DNA from: Flavobacterium sp. Root420
GTDB taxonomy: Bacteria; Bacteroidota; Bacteroidia; Flavobacteriales; Flavobacteriaceae
Direction of reading: 5' to 3'
NCBI RefSeq assembly: GCF_001427905.1
Contig: NZ_LMEF01000029.1
Span: forward strand, 1-64,000
DNA length: 64,000 bases
How positions within the stretch are numbered: the stretch's first letter is position 1; each line of letters starts with the position of its first letter. Shown here in pieces: positions 30,101 through 39,016 of this stretch. Below the pieces are notes generated by a model. That model was given only the letters and a program-made list of their open reading frames with translations, was not told the DNA's origin and made no database searches. The position numbers and the translations under genes were made by a program.

Positions 30101-30483
30101 CGTATAACGATGGTAGTTTGTATACTAACAACTATAATCCGTTTGTAAATCCATATTGGACAATTGACAACCCAACCAATGACTGGGCACGTCTTGATGC
30201 GAGAGGTCCTGCAGGAGCCGGAACACAAAAATTATATGACCGTAGTTTTATTCGTTTAGACAATATTTCGTTAGCCTATTCGCTTCCTAAAGACCTTGTA
30301 GATCGTTTGCATGTTAGAAATTTTAAAATTTATGCTTCAGTTCAGAACGCTGCAACATGGGGAGCTTCTGGTGAATGGAAATATTACGGGGACCCGGAAA
30401 CAGGTGGAAGAAATGGAGATGGATCGTATAATAGTGGACTTGCTACGCGAATGTTTAATTTAGGATTTAACGTTTCACTTTAA
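27124..30483 (+). CDS. SusC-family TonB-dependent transporter
   Basis: The 1119-residue outer-membrane transporter takes up oligosaccharides with the SusD lipoprotein. After a long signal region (to about residue 40) comes a carboxypeptidase-like domain (ITGQVKDHKGIPLPGASVMI, about 55-130). The TonB box region is SLDEVVVVGYGKMKKKDLTG, followed by the plug (LRGVPGLKVG, LQIRGQTSVYNPDG, IDVLKDASATAVYGSKAAAG) and a barrel ending in NLGFNVSL. The C-terminus ends in an aromatic/hydrophobic strand as expected. It opens the downstream part of the PUL, 13 bases before susD. Confidence 0.96.
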   Translation: MTNFIRKIKAPDYASGFDLKKKLTILCVLVSLSQVHAYTGTSTSTKRAEKVQPQTSITGQVKDHKGIPLPGASVMIKGTKKGTVTDFDGKFTLAGNENSILVVSFVSYVTREVPVNGQTNIIIVLEESTASLDEVVVVGYGKMKKKDLTGAIVQVKPEALANQNPQTVQDLLRGVPGLKVGYSADAKGGGSLQIRGQTSVYNPDGANHNSPLIILDGMQFYGELSEINPDDVGQIDVLKDASATAVYGSKAAAGVIVISTKKGKTGKPIINVTTNTTVVNESAYRNVYSAEGYVKYREDWEVAKTYGPNTTTGQYEPYIAARVGQVGYFSNPNQLDQYGISQAQWLAYQPAGQIQGKSLNEVWGLRLGITDASLLKNFTEGKTHDWYNSTFRTGINHDNNLSVSGASDKVNYYMSLGYLTSEGAIQGNDYSAVRANMKVDAKITSWLEFGANVNFQDRSDGDIAVGTGTNYWNANMLRNSPFSNFKEANGDFTRQPMGPTIGGYNYYYDRQYMELEKGYTVLNTIFNTKVTLPLGITYSFNASPRYEFFYNRYFESAGNKNWNPVNIGVDRGNGKKFTWNLNNTIAWDHTFNEKHHIIATFVQEAEDLKTWSDIVYARNIQPSDALGFHNIANATLLNSTFSSTDTHQTADALMARLFYSFDNRYMITGTVRRDGYSAFGASYPYATFPSVALGWNFNQESWLHWDPLSTGKLRLSWGKNGNRSLADPYLALANLGSGTGATMGYIDASGNIVDMKYLAIDRMANPNLQWEKTTATNIGLDLGFLNDRITSTIDIYRSVTNDMIMSQRLPDFTGFTSIATNLGEVENKGIEISLTTLNIKNPNFEWTTMVAFSYNKNTINALYGNMEDVKDANGNVVGTKEADDKTNGWFIGKPISQIWDYKVTGIWQKDEWQEAAKYGQRPGDPKVENSYTADDVNGKPTYNEKDKQFLGQTAPPINWSLRNEFKIYKNWDLAINMYSYMGHKSLDGRYMNTYNDGSLYTNNYNPFVNPYWTIDNPTNDWARLDARGPAGAGTQKLYDRSFIRLDNISLAYSLPKDLVDRLHVRNFKIYASVQNAATWGASGEWKYYGDPETGGRNGDGSYNSGLATRMFNLGFNVSL

Positions 30484-30496
30484 AAATTACTCAACA

Positions 30497-32479
30497 ATGA
30501 AAAGATATATAAAAAATAAAATTTTAATACTTGCACCTTTAGTAGTGGCTTCTGCTCTTTTGGTTTCTTGTTCAGAAGATTTTCTGGAGCCGGACCCGCT
30601 TTCGTTTTACGAACCAGAAACTACATTTAGTACTGAATCTGGATTACAGGCAGTTTTAGCAAGTGCCGATAAACAATTGCGTAATAATTATATTCATTAT
30701 AATGCTGCCGGTAATAGTGTGCCGATCGGTACGGAGTATGTTTTCTCTGATATGGCAAAATATGGAAAAACAGATAATAGTAGTACTATTTCTGATTTTG
30801 CTAATACTATAGTGCCTACCGGAAGCTTTAAAACAGCAACAAACGATGATTTTTACCTCGGATTTTACTGGGGTGAAGCTTATGCAGGAATTAAAAATGC
30901 TAATACTGTATTGACCTACATTGATAATGTGACAAGTTTAACTGAAGAAGTTAAACATAAATATATGGGGCAGGCTTATTTTCACAGATCATACCGTTAT
31001 CTTAATCTGGTATATCAATTTGGAGATATTCCGTTAATTACAAAAATTTTGGAGGTTCCAAAGCAGAGTTATTATTCTACCAAAAAAGAAGCTATCATTG
31101 AAATGATTACGGCAGATATGGAAAAGGCAGTAGAATGGGTACCGGATCAGTCCAAACTACCTTATGTAGGTATGGTGAACAAAGGGGCATGTCGTCAGTT
31201 ATTGATTAAGTGTTACCTGGCTTCGGGAAGATTTAAAGATGCAGAAGCACAGGCAGATTTACTGATTAATCAATCTGGCTATTCTTTAATGCAGGGTTCC
31301 TTTGGAACTTTTGACCCGGGAGGAAACCCAACAACATGGGCGATTAACAGAAATGTGATTTGGGATTTACACAGACCTGAAAATAAGGTTATTGCTGGTA
31401 ACAGAGAAGCCATATTGGTTATGCCGAACGGCGGAGTACAATCATTTTTACCTTTTGCCTCGATGAGAATTTTTGGTCCAAACTGGAATTCGGGTACTCT
31501 TACCACTCCTGATGGTAAACAGGCAGCAGGTCGTTTTGCTTCAAATAATGCTAATTATCAGGCTAAATATGATTATGCAAGAGCACTAGGGCGTGGTATT
31601 GCTACTATTAGTGCTTCCTATTATTCACAGCATCCTATGTGGGTTGTGAATGGTGTTGAGGATAAACAAGATCTTAGACATAACAGTGCTGTTGGTAACT
31701 GGGTAAATATGGAAGATCTTAAATACAGTGATAAGAGCTCTGCGTTCTACCAACAAAATTTTAGATTAAAAAATGGTACCACTTTTTTGTCAAAAGATAC
31801 CCTTCGTGAATGGTTTGATTTTCCGTTATATAAAATCTATTTGCATGATGTTGTAAATGAAACCAATCCAAATGCAACTGATTTTCAGGGAGCTAGTACC
31901 GGAGGTAAAGCGCATTGGTACTTATATCGTTTAGCTGAAACTTATTTGTTAAGAGCAGAAGCGCGTTTTTATCAGGGTAATGTAGGTGGAGCAACTCAGG
32001 ACGTGAATGTTATCAGAACCAGAGCCGGAGCTTCTCAAATGTACGGGCAGGTAACTATTGGTGATATTTGTGCAGAAAGAGGAAGAGAGCTTTACCTGGA
32101 AGAATGGAGAAATGCAGAGTTAAAACGTATTTCGCACTGTCTCGCACTGAGTGGAAAACCAGATGAGTGGGGGCAGACTTACAATAAAGCCAATTGGGAT
32201 AAACAATCCGGAACTGATGCAGCTGGAGGTAGTTACTGGTACCAGCGTATTTCGCATTATACGCTTTACAACAAATATCCAAGTGGAATTGTGGTTCCAA
32301 ATGGTACTAAGTTTTATACGATGGACAAACGTAATAACTACTGGCCTATTCCAAATAGTGCTATAACGGCTAATATTAAAGGTAAATTAAGTCAGAACTT
32401 CGGTTATGATGGTTACGATCCTAACGTTAAGGTTTGGGATAAATGGCAGGATGCTGTTGCAGATGAAAGCCAGCTTTAA
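30497..32479 (+). CDS. SusD/RagB-family glycan-binding lipoprotein
   Basis: The 660-residue lipoprotein has the lipobox ALLVSC. Family marks are FLEPDPLSFYEPETTF at the mature start, an N-terminal helical repeat region (AYAGIKNANTVLTYID, GQAYFHRSYRYLNLVYQFG), and the C-terminal block AETYLLRAEARFYQG with EWRNAELKRI. It would form the lid over the SusC barrel and bind the polysaccharide at the surface. It lies 13 bases after susC. Two large hairpins follow the gene, before the GH128-like gene. Confidence 0.95.
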   Translation: MKRYIKNKILILAPLVVASALLVSCSEDFLEPDPLSFYEPETTFSTESGLQAVLASADKQLRNNYIHYNAAGNSVPIGTEYVFSDMAKYGKTDNSSTISDFANTIVPTGSFKTATNDDFYLGFYWGEAYAGIKNANTVLTYIDNVTSLTEEVKHKYMGQAYFHRSYRYLNLVYQFGDIPLITKILEVPKQSYYSTKKEAIIEMITADMEKAVEWVPDQSKLPYVGMVNKGACRQLLIKCYLASGRFKDAEAQADLLINQSGYSLMQGSFGTFDPGGNPTTWAINRNVIWDLHRPENKVIAGNREAILVMPNGGVQSFLPFASMRIFGPNWNSGTLTTPDGKQAAGRFASNNANYQAKYDYARALGRGIATISASYYSQHPMWVVNGVEDKQDLRHNSAVGNWVNMEDLKYSDKSSAFYQQNFRLKNGTTFLSKDTLREWFDFPLYKIYLHDVVNETNPNATDFQGASTGGKAHWYLYRLAETYLLRAEARFYQGNVGGATQDVNVIRTRAGASQMYGQVTIGDICAERGRELYLEEWRNAELKRISHCLALSGKPDEWGQTYNKANWDKQSGTDAAGGSYWYQRISHYTLYNKYPSGIVVPNGTKFYTMDKRNNYWPIPNSAITANIKGKLSQNFGYDGYDPNVKVWDKWQDAVADESQL

Positions 32480-32501
32480 TTAGCTCACAGTTAAAAAAAA
32501 G

Positions 32502-32549
32502 ATCTTCATCTGCAGTATTTGAATTGTTTCTTTTACTGCAGCTGAAGAT
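32502..32549. other. Imperfect 16-base hairpin after susD
   Basis: Arms at 32502-32517 and 32534-32549 pair with one mismatch (T32509/C32542). There is no T-run after it, so this looks like an mRNA-stabilising or processing hairpin more than a terminator. Confidence 0.5.
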
Positions 32550-32612
32550 ACATTCATAAAGATTTTAAACTTCCAACTTCTTAATTAGTAGTTTTTATAA
32601 GTGTGTGTGTTG

Positions 32613-32664
32613 ATGACTAAGTATTATCCCTGATTTGGTTATAAGGGATAATACTGGTAGTCAT
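32613..32664. other. Long 19-base hairpin downstream of susD
   Basis: The left arm 32613-32631 pairs with the right arm 32644-32655 plus 32658-32664, with only a two-base GG bulge (32656-32657). The loop is 12 bases. No T-run follows. It lies in a 435-base gene-free stretch between susD and the GH128-like gene and could set different mRNA levels for SusCD and the enzymes. Confidence 0.6.
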
Positions 32665-32915
32665 TATAATTCGCATGAATAATTTCGATTTAAAAATATA
32701 TTGTGATCCTATAATTTAAAAGAAGAATCATGGATTTTACAATGTATAAAATGATAATATAAAATTCCATTAAAATTTTTGCAGTAATAAAAAATCAGAT
32801 GGCATCCTTATTTGGTTTTAAAAAAGAATGTTTTAGCGACTGAAGCAAATAATTGTGGCAGTTACTAAAAGAGTGTTGATCAAATTTTAAAATAACTTTT
32901 AAAACAGAATTTCAT

Positions 32916-35900
32916 ATGAAAAAGCTCTACACAATTTTATTTATATGGTTATCGGTCTTTGTACACCAAATTTTTGCGCAAGCCCCTAATTTGCCTGTCA
33001 AGGTTAATTTGGCCACAACATTAAGCACTTCTAAGACTTTTACTAATAGTACGAATCCAGATACTATATCTTTTCCTTTAAGCAGTCAAACTGAATTTAC
33101 TTTAGAAGTAAAAGCCAAAGTTAATGCTGCTGTAGGCAGAGGACTGGATGTTGAGGTTAAGAATACAATTGGCCTCGGATTTAGAACATCTTTAGATAAA
33201 ACTACTTTTAATAACACAACAATTTTATCAGTACCTGATAATTTAAGTACTTCTGTAGATAATGCCCAGGAACAAACTTACAGGTATGCAATCAAAAACG
33301 GCGTTGCCAATATTTATCAGGATGGAAATTATTTAACTTCTAAAACGCTTGATTTTTTAAATGATAATTCAGGAACAACAATCGCATATGGTGCTGATAA
33401 TCTACTAGGAAGATGGGCAGGGGTAACGGGAAATAACGCTGGAGAACCTAACGATTATGGCTGGGCGAATACCGCTGCAAGCCTTCCGTGGAATACGGCA
33501 AATTCAACCAGTGGGGTTCGATATCTGGATGTAACTTCCGGACATACTTTTGAATCGGATAATTCAGTTTACAGCGGAAGAATAATGTACATTCGTTGGG
33601 ATAATGCAAGTTATGCAACTTCAACATACAGCTATCCGGTTAAGCTGGAACAGGGTTTGCGATATGAATTTTCATGGATTTACGAATATATATCTAATGC
33701 TGCCCCCGGCGCCAAATTAAATGTAGCAATTTCATCAGGTGCAGACGGATCAGGTGTTATAACTTCTAAATCATTTACAACTGGTAATGCCAACAAATTA
33801 AGAAAAGGAGATTTATCTTTTGTTTCAAATTCTGACGGTATTTATTATTTGACAATCACCGGTGATTACGGACTTATGGCGATTGCCGATTTAAAACTTA
33901 AATCTTCAAATTTAATTAATAACTGGGACGGATTTTTTAATGATAATGCAGGAACTCCTGCTGCTTATGGTTGGACCAATGTTACTTCTCCAGCCATTTT
34001 TAATACAGCAAACAGTACGAACGGAACTCGACTTATGGATGTAACTTCCGGACATACTTTCGAATCCGATAATTCAGTTTACAGCGGAAGATTACTGTAC
34101 ATCAGATGGGATAGTACTGCACTTCAAAATTCAGTTTATTCTTTTCCGGTACAGTTAGAAGCCTCAAAAGGATATCAGTTTTCATGGATATATGAATACA
34201 TTTCGAATTTAAGTCCTGGTTCTCAAATGACCGTATCAGTTTCTACAGCTGCAAATGGCGGAGGAACAGTTATGGCAACAAAAAGTTTTGTCACAGGAGC
34301 TGCTAATAAATTAAAAAAAGGAGATTTGTCTTTTCAATCTCAAAGTGCCGATACTTATTATATCAACGTAAGCGGAGCAAAAGCGCTTTTTGGAATAGGT
34401 GATTTAAAGGTTCAGGGACAGCAGACAGCAAACATTGTTATTGGTAAAAATTACGCAACTGGCGCTGTTGACATGGCCGTTACTTCAGTTACTTTTGAGA
34501 ATGTGGCTTATGCACCGGAGAAAATCATTAGTCCGTCGCTACAAACTATTGATATTACCAGCAACACAAATGTCGCGGCTTATACAAAATCAAAAGTAGT
34601 TTTAAATGGTTCGGTTGCTTTATATCTAAAAAACGGATACAATCCTTTAATCAATTCGACAGTAAACTTAAGTTCAGCAGATAACCGCTTGTATTTTGAA
34701 AATATTAAACCGAGTGAAGTTATCAATTCGCAGTTACAATATGTTTCAGTAAACGGTGTTCTGGCAAGCAATGGTACAAATGTAAATGTCACAAATTATG
34801 GGGCAGGTACAGTTGTCTCGCCTTATGTTGTAGATTATCAGCCATTGCAGGTTTTTACGGAAGAAAACTTTGCAGGAACCTCTCAGCAATATATTACGGT
34901 AACCCCATTTGATAATTTAGGGGCATTTGATAATGCAATTAAATCCTTTAGATTAAAAAAAGGTTATATGGCAACTTTTGCTACAAGTGCAGACGGATCG
35001 GGTTACAGCAGAGTTTATATAGCAGAAAATGAAGATCTTGAAATTCCGGTTTTACCAATTAATTTGAAAGGAACAATTTCATTTGTCAGAACAATGAGAT
35101 GGCACCAGGTCACTAAAAAAGGACTTGCCGGTGGAAGTACAGAAGCGATCAATTCAACCAATATTACCTGGTATTACAATTGGAACACCGGAATGGATAC
35201 CACACCAAACGTAGAATATGTACCAATACGCCAAACGCAATATTGGCCGTCATTTACTCCTGCTTATACTAAAGAAGGCTACACACATCTTTTAGGATTT
35301 AATGAACCAGACCGTCCTGATCAGGCAAACATGACAGTTGAATCAGCAATAAGTTCCTGGCCGGCTCTTTTGAAATCAGGATTAAGAGTGGGCTCTCCGG
35401 CGACGTCAGATCCTTATAATCCCTGGATGGCTAATTTTATGACACAGGCAGAAGCTAATAATTATAGAGTTGATTATGTGGCGCTTCACTGTTACTGGTA
35501 TAAAACGGCAGCGCAATGGAAAAGTGATTTGCAGAACATATACGATAAATACAAAAGACCAATCTGGATTACAGAATGGAATATTGGCGCAAACTGGACA
35601 GCTAATAATTTCCCGGATGCTGTTACTACACTTACTGATGCCAATGCAACGAAACACAAAAATGACCTGGCAGCGATATTAAACGTTCTGGAAAGTGCCG
35701 ATTATGTAGAGCGCTATTCAATCTACAATTGGGTACAAGATGCCAGAGCAATGTATGTTACCATAAATGATGCGTTTAAAACAAGAAACCCAAACTGGCA
35801 AAATTATGTTTGGCTGCAAACAGCGCCAGTAATTTCGAGTACAGCAACTGATTATACGGTTTTAACTCCGGCAGGGCAATATTATGCCAAAAATGCATCG

Positions 35901-36800
35901 GCGAAAGCCTATAATTCAGCTAAAGAATACATTCCATTATGGAAAACAAAAGTAGAAACGTTGAGTTATGCCCTTTCATCAGATTATAAAAATATTACAG
36001 TAAAATGGAAAGGAACCAATCAGGAGTTAGTCAATAAATATGTTTTGGAAAGAAAGCTAAGTGGCGAAAGCGCATTTTCAGTTTTCTACGAATCAACGAA
36101 TTATAATGTTATTGAAAAAATTGATCAGGTTCGTACTCATGCTGAATATAGAATTAAAGTTGTTGGTAAAGACAATGTTGAGTCAGCTTATTCAGCAATA
36201 TTGGTTTATGATCAGCCTGCGATTTCTGCGGTTCCAACAAATTTTCAGGGTGAGGCAATATCAGCATCGGCAATCAATTTAAAATGGACACCTGTAGCAG
36301 GAGCAGAATCGTATAAAATTAAAAGATCTGTAACTATAAACGGTACTTACGAAATTATATCAGCTTATGTAAAAGACAGCATTTTTGCCGACATAAATTT
36401 AGAAGCAAATAAAGATTACTTCTATAAAATTGCATCAGAAAATGCGGGAGGCGAAAGTCAGTATTCCGAAGCTTTACAGGTTAAAACATTGACAACTACA
36501 GGTTCTTTAACCGCGAAAAGTGCAAATACATTGGCTTTGAATACATTAGAAAAAGATTCTTTTGAAACGATTAGCGCGTTTCCAAATCCTACGACAGGTC
36601 AATTCGATATTGTTTTACCAGCAAATGAAGATTTAGTTACAGTTGCAATATATGCTTTTGACGGAAAAGTAATTTCAACATCAAAATATAGAAGTGAAAG
36701 TGGTAAAATTCATTTGAATATTGAAAATCAACCGCCGGGAATTTATCTGATTAAGATTCCATCGCATCGGGATATAACATTCCGAATTATTAAAAAATAA
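32916..36800 (+). CDS. GH128-like endo-glycanase, multidomain, T9SS-secreted
   Basis: The 1294-residue protein has a signal peptide (to IFAQ). An N-terminal beta domain lies at 20-160. Two tandem copies of an unassigned module of about 170 residues follow (about 167-336 and 337-505; LDVTSGHTFESDNSVYSGR / MDVTSGHTFESDNSVYSGR). Next are a beta region, a barrel (about 715-1000), a fibronectin-like domain near 1100-1190, and a type IX sorting domain (SAFPNPTTGQFDIVLP ... GIYLIKIPS). The barrel resembles GH128 (Glyco_hydro_cc), known for endo-beta-1,3-glucanases. Glu797 in LLGFNEPDRPDQ is the acid/base and Glu887 in IWITEWNIGANW the nucleophile. Surface export suits the first cut of the polysaccharide. 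Specificity is inferred. Confidence 0.85.
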   Translation: MKKLYTILFIWLSVFVHQIFAQAPNLPVKVNLATTLSTSKTFTNSTNPDTISFPLSSQTEFTLEVKAKVNAAVGRGLDVEVKNTIGLGFRTSLDKTTFNNTTILSVPDNLSTSVDNAQEQTYRYAIKNGVANIYQDGNYLTSKTLDFLNDNSGTTIAYGADNLLGRWAGVTGNNAGEPNDYGWANTAASLPWNTANSTSGVRYLDVTSGHTFESDNSVYSGRIMYIRWDNASYATSTYSYPVKLEQGLRYEFSWIYEYISNAAPGAKLNVAISSGADGSGVITSKSFTTGNANKLRKGDLSFVSNSDGIYYLTITGDYGLMAIADLKLKSSNLINNWDGFFNDNAGTPAAYGWTNVTSPAIFNTANSTNGTRLMDVTSGHTFESDNSVYSGRLLYIRWDSTALQNSVYSFPVQLEASKGYQFSWIYEYISNLSPGSQMTVSVSTAANGGGTVMATKSFVTGAANKLKKGDLSFQSQSADTYYINVSGAKALFGIGDLKVQGQQTANIVIGKNYATGAVDMAVTSVTFENVAYAPEKIISPSLQTIDITSNTNVAAYTKSKVVLNGSVALYLKNGYNPLINSTVNLSSADNRLYFENIKPSEVINSQLQYVSVNGVLASNGTNVNVTNYGAGTVVSPYVVDYQPLQVFTEENFAGTSQQYITVTPFDNLGAFDNAIKSFRLKKGYMATFATSADGSGYSRVYIAENEDLEIPVLPINLKGTISFVRTMRWHQVTKKGLAGGSTEAINSTNITWYYNWNTGMDTTPNVEYVPIRQTQYWPSFTPAYTKEGYTHLLGFNEPDRPDQANMTVESAISSWPALLKSGLRVGSPATSDPYNPWMANFMTQAEANNYRVDYVALHCYWYKTAAQWKSDLQNIYDKYKRPIWITEWNIGANWTANNFPDAVTTLTDANATKHKNDLAAILNVLESADYVERYSIYNWVQDARAMYVTINDAFKTRNPNWQNYVWLQTAPVISSTATDYTVLTPAGQYYAKNASAKAYNSAKEYIPLWKTKVETLSYALSSDYKNITVKWKGTNQELVNKYVLERKLSGESAFSVFYESTNYNVIEKIDQVRTHAEYRIKVVGKDNVESAYSAILVYDQPAISAVPTNFQGEAISASAINLKWTPVAGAESYKIKRSVTINGTYEIISAYVKDSIFADINLEANKDYFYKIASENAGGESQYSEALQVKTLTTTGSLTAKSANTLALNTLEKDSFETISAFPNPTTGQFDIVLPANEDLVTVAIYAFDGKVISTSKYRSESGKIHLNIENQPPGIYLIKIPSHRDITFRIIKK
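33414..34430 (+). repeat. In-frame tandem duplication inside the GH128-like gene
   Basis: Two units of 510 bases (33414-33923, 33924-34430) encode the two modules of about 170 residues. The 54 bases at 33528-33581 match 34038-34091 with only two differences, while flanking parts of the modules have diverged much more. This suggests recent gene conversion or strong local constraint. Confidence 0.85.
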
Positions 36801-36848
36801 TGCATTGCATACAAGTAAAGTTAGGTTTTAATTAGTTTAGAAATGATG

Positions 36849-36868
36849 AGGGATCTTTCGGGATCCCT
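36849..36868. terminator. Hairpin between GH128-like and GH16 genes
   Basis: AGGGATC (36849-36855) pairs with GATCCCT (36862-36868), followed by TATTATAATA, which is a poor T-tract. It may be a weak terminator or processing signal within the enzyme operon. Confidence 0.5.
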
Positions 36869-36922
36869 TATTATAATAGAAACTTCCTGAGATTATTTAG
36901 GATTAAAAAAAATAGATTTAAA

Positions 36923-37777
36923 ATGAGATTTATTGGTAAGTTTTTGGTGTTAGGAGTCGTCCTGATGCTACTTTTTAGTTTTGTAAAGTTCAAACAAAAA
37001 CCTTCATTTTCTGAAGATTATAAGTTAATCTGGGCTGACGAATTTAATACAAATGGTCGTCCGGATAAAAAGAATTGGAATTACGAAACAGGTTTTGTGA
37101 GAAATCAGGAAAATCAGTGGTATCAAAAAGAAAATGCCTATTGTAAAGATGGTTTTCTAATTATTGAAGCCAGAAACGAAAAAAGAGCCAATCCAGATTT
37201 TGTATCTAAAACCCATAAAGATTGGGCTAAAAGCAGAGATTCTATAAAAGTTACCTCCTCCTGTTTAATTACCCGTGGAAAACATTCCTGGCAATATGGC
37301 CGCTTTGAAATGCGTGCTAAAATTCCCGTTGGAAAAGGAATGTGGCCAGCCTTTTGGACTTTGGGTGTAAAAGGAAACTGGCCTGCCAATGGAGAAATTG
37401 ATGTTATGGAATATTATACAGGGAAAATATTAGCCAATGCAGCGTGGAAATCAAATAAACCGCAGACCGCATGGGATAGTAAAACAGTTATGCTGAGTGA
37501 ATTTAAAGATGATTCCTGGGCCGATAAATTTCACATCTGGAGAATGGATTGGGATGCAAAGTGGATTAAATTATATGTTGATGATCAACTGTTAAACGAA
37601 ATTAATCTGGAAGAAACAATTCGGGATAAAAATCAAAAGATAATTCCGTTTCAACAGGCTCATTATTTGTTAGTGAATCTGGCTGTTGGAGGAATAAATG
37701 GAGGAGAATTTACTACAGCCGATCTTCCATCAAAATACACAATTGATTATATAAGGGTTTATCAAAAAAATAAATAA
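36923..37777 (+). CDS. GH16-family endo-beta-glycanase
   Basis: The 284-residue product has a short N-terminal hydrophobic anchor or signal (to about residue 22) and one jelly-roll catalytic domain. IWADEFNTNGRPDKKNWNYE and QWYQKENAYCKDGFLIIEAR are typical GH16 openings. The catalytic motif is GEIDVMEY with Glu158 as nucleophile, Asp160 and Glu163 as acid/base. GMWPAFWTLG and FHIWRMDWDAKWIKLYVD follow. The pattern fits laminarinase-like GH16, but related subfamilies cleave beta-1,3-galactan, agar or porphyran. It is one base from the GH43 gene, so they are co-transcribed. Confidence 0.9.
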   Translation: MRFIGKFLVLGVVLMLLFSFVKFKQKPSFSEDYKLIWADEFNTNGRPDKKNWNYETGFVRNQENQWYQKENAYCKDGFLIIEARNEKRANPDFVSKTHKDWAKSRDSIKVTSSCLITRGKHSWQYGRFEMRAKIPVGKGMWPAFWTLGVKGNWPANGEIDVMEYYTGKILANAAWKSNKPQTAWDSKTVMLSEFKDDSWADKFHIWRMDWDAKWIKLYVDDQLLNEINLEETIRDKNQKIIPFQQAHYLLVNLAVGGINGGEFTTADLPSKYTIDYIRVYQKNK

Positions 37778-37778
37778 A

Positions 37779-38900
37779 ATGAAATTAAGATTTTCGATAA
37801 TTATAAGCTTTGTATATTCTTTTGTTTTCTCGCAAAACAATTATTTTGCTCCGGGAAAACAGTGGAAAGATACAGATGGAGTACATATTAATGCCCATGG
37901 AGGCGGTGTTGTTTTTGTTGATGGAACTTATTATTGGTATGGAGAATACAAGACTTCGGGCCGCAAAGGAAATACATCTTTAGAGGGCGTCAGTTGTTAT
38001 ACTTCAAAAGATTTATACAATTGGAAAAATGAAGGTATTGTATTAAAAGTGGAACAAGATCCTAATTCTGAAATAACAAAAGGTTGTGTAATAGAGCGTC
38101 CAAAAGTTGTTTTTAATAAAAAAACAGGTAAATATAATATGTGGTTTCATTTAGAACTTAAAGGACAAGGTTATAATGCTGCAAGAGCGGCTGTTGCCGT
38201 AAGTGATTCTCCAAAAGGCCCCTTTAAATTTAAAAAATCATACCGCCCTAATAAAGGAGCTTGGCCAATAGATTTTAAAGAGGATTTTAAAACAGCTTCA
38301 ACGAATGAGGCTGGTTTGAAATCCTGGAGCCCTGAATGGCTTACAGCGGTAAAAAATGGAATGTTGGTTCGTAAGGATTTTGATAAGGGACAAATGTCCA
38401 GAGATATGACCGTATATGTTGATGATGATAGTAAAGCTTATCTTATTTGCTCCTCAGAAGAAAATTTGACACTTCATATTTCAGAACTTACAGACGACTA
38501 TTTAGATTTTACCGGAAAATGGACAAGAGTTGCACCGGCAGGTCATAATGAAGCTCCTGCAATTTTTAAAAAAGATGAGGTTTATTATATGATAACTTCT
38601 GGTTGTACCGGTTGGGATCCTAATGCCGCACGTTCGTTTAAATCTAATTCAATTTGGGGACCATGGCAGACTTTAGGAAATCCATGTATTGGTAAAGATG
38701 CCGAACTTACATTTCATTCGCAAAGCACTTATATTCTTCCTGTCCAGGGGAAAAAAGATCAATTTATTTTTATGGCTGATAGATGGAAACCTGATAATCC
38801 TATTGATGGCAGTTATGTATGGTTGCCGATAACATTCACAGACGGGAAACCAATTTTAAAATGGCTTGATGAATGGAACCTCACTTTTTTTGAAAAATAA
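37779..38900 (+). CDS. GH43-family exo-glycosidase (subfamily 24/34-like)
   Basis: The 373-residue protein has a signal peptide ending VFSQ and a five-bladed propeller. The opening DTDGVHINAHGGGVVFVDG followed by YYWYGEYK, then SCYTSKDLYNW, CVIERPKVVFNKKTGKYNMWFH and ITSGCTGWDPN strongly resembles exo-beta-1,3-galactanases and relatives of GH43 subfamilies 24/34. Those enzymes lack the usual catalytic base Asp at the N-terminus and have INAHGGG or IQAHGGG there, as here. If this holds, it would release galactose from a beta-1,3-galactan main chain. It begins one base after the GH16 stop codon. Confidence 0.87.
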   Translation: MKLRFSIIISFVYSFVFSQNNYFAPGKQWKDTDGVHINAHGGGVVFVDGTYYWYGEYKTSGRKGNTSLEGVSCYTSKDLYNWKNEGIVLKVEQDPNSEITKGCVIERPKVVFNKKTGKYNMWFHLELKGQGYNAARAAVAVSDSPKGPFKFKKSYRPNKGAWPIDFKEDFKTASTNEAGLKSWSPEWLTAVKNGMLVRKDFDKGQMSRDMTVYVDDDSKAYLICSSEENLTLHISELTDDYLDFTGKWTRVAPAGHNEAPAIFKKDEVYYMITSGCTGWDPNAARSFKSNSIWGPWQTLGNPCIGKDAELTFHSQSTYILPVQGKKDQFIFMADRWKPDNPIDGSYVWLPITFTDGKPILKWLDEWNLTFFEK

Positions 38901-39016
38901 CGTGTTAATATAGCAGGTGTTTATTTTACATTTATTAATTAAAATCTTTACATTAGAAGCATAATAAATTAAGTGTGAAAGATTTGCAACTTATTAATGT
39001 CAAAAAAGTACATCCA

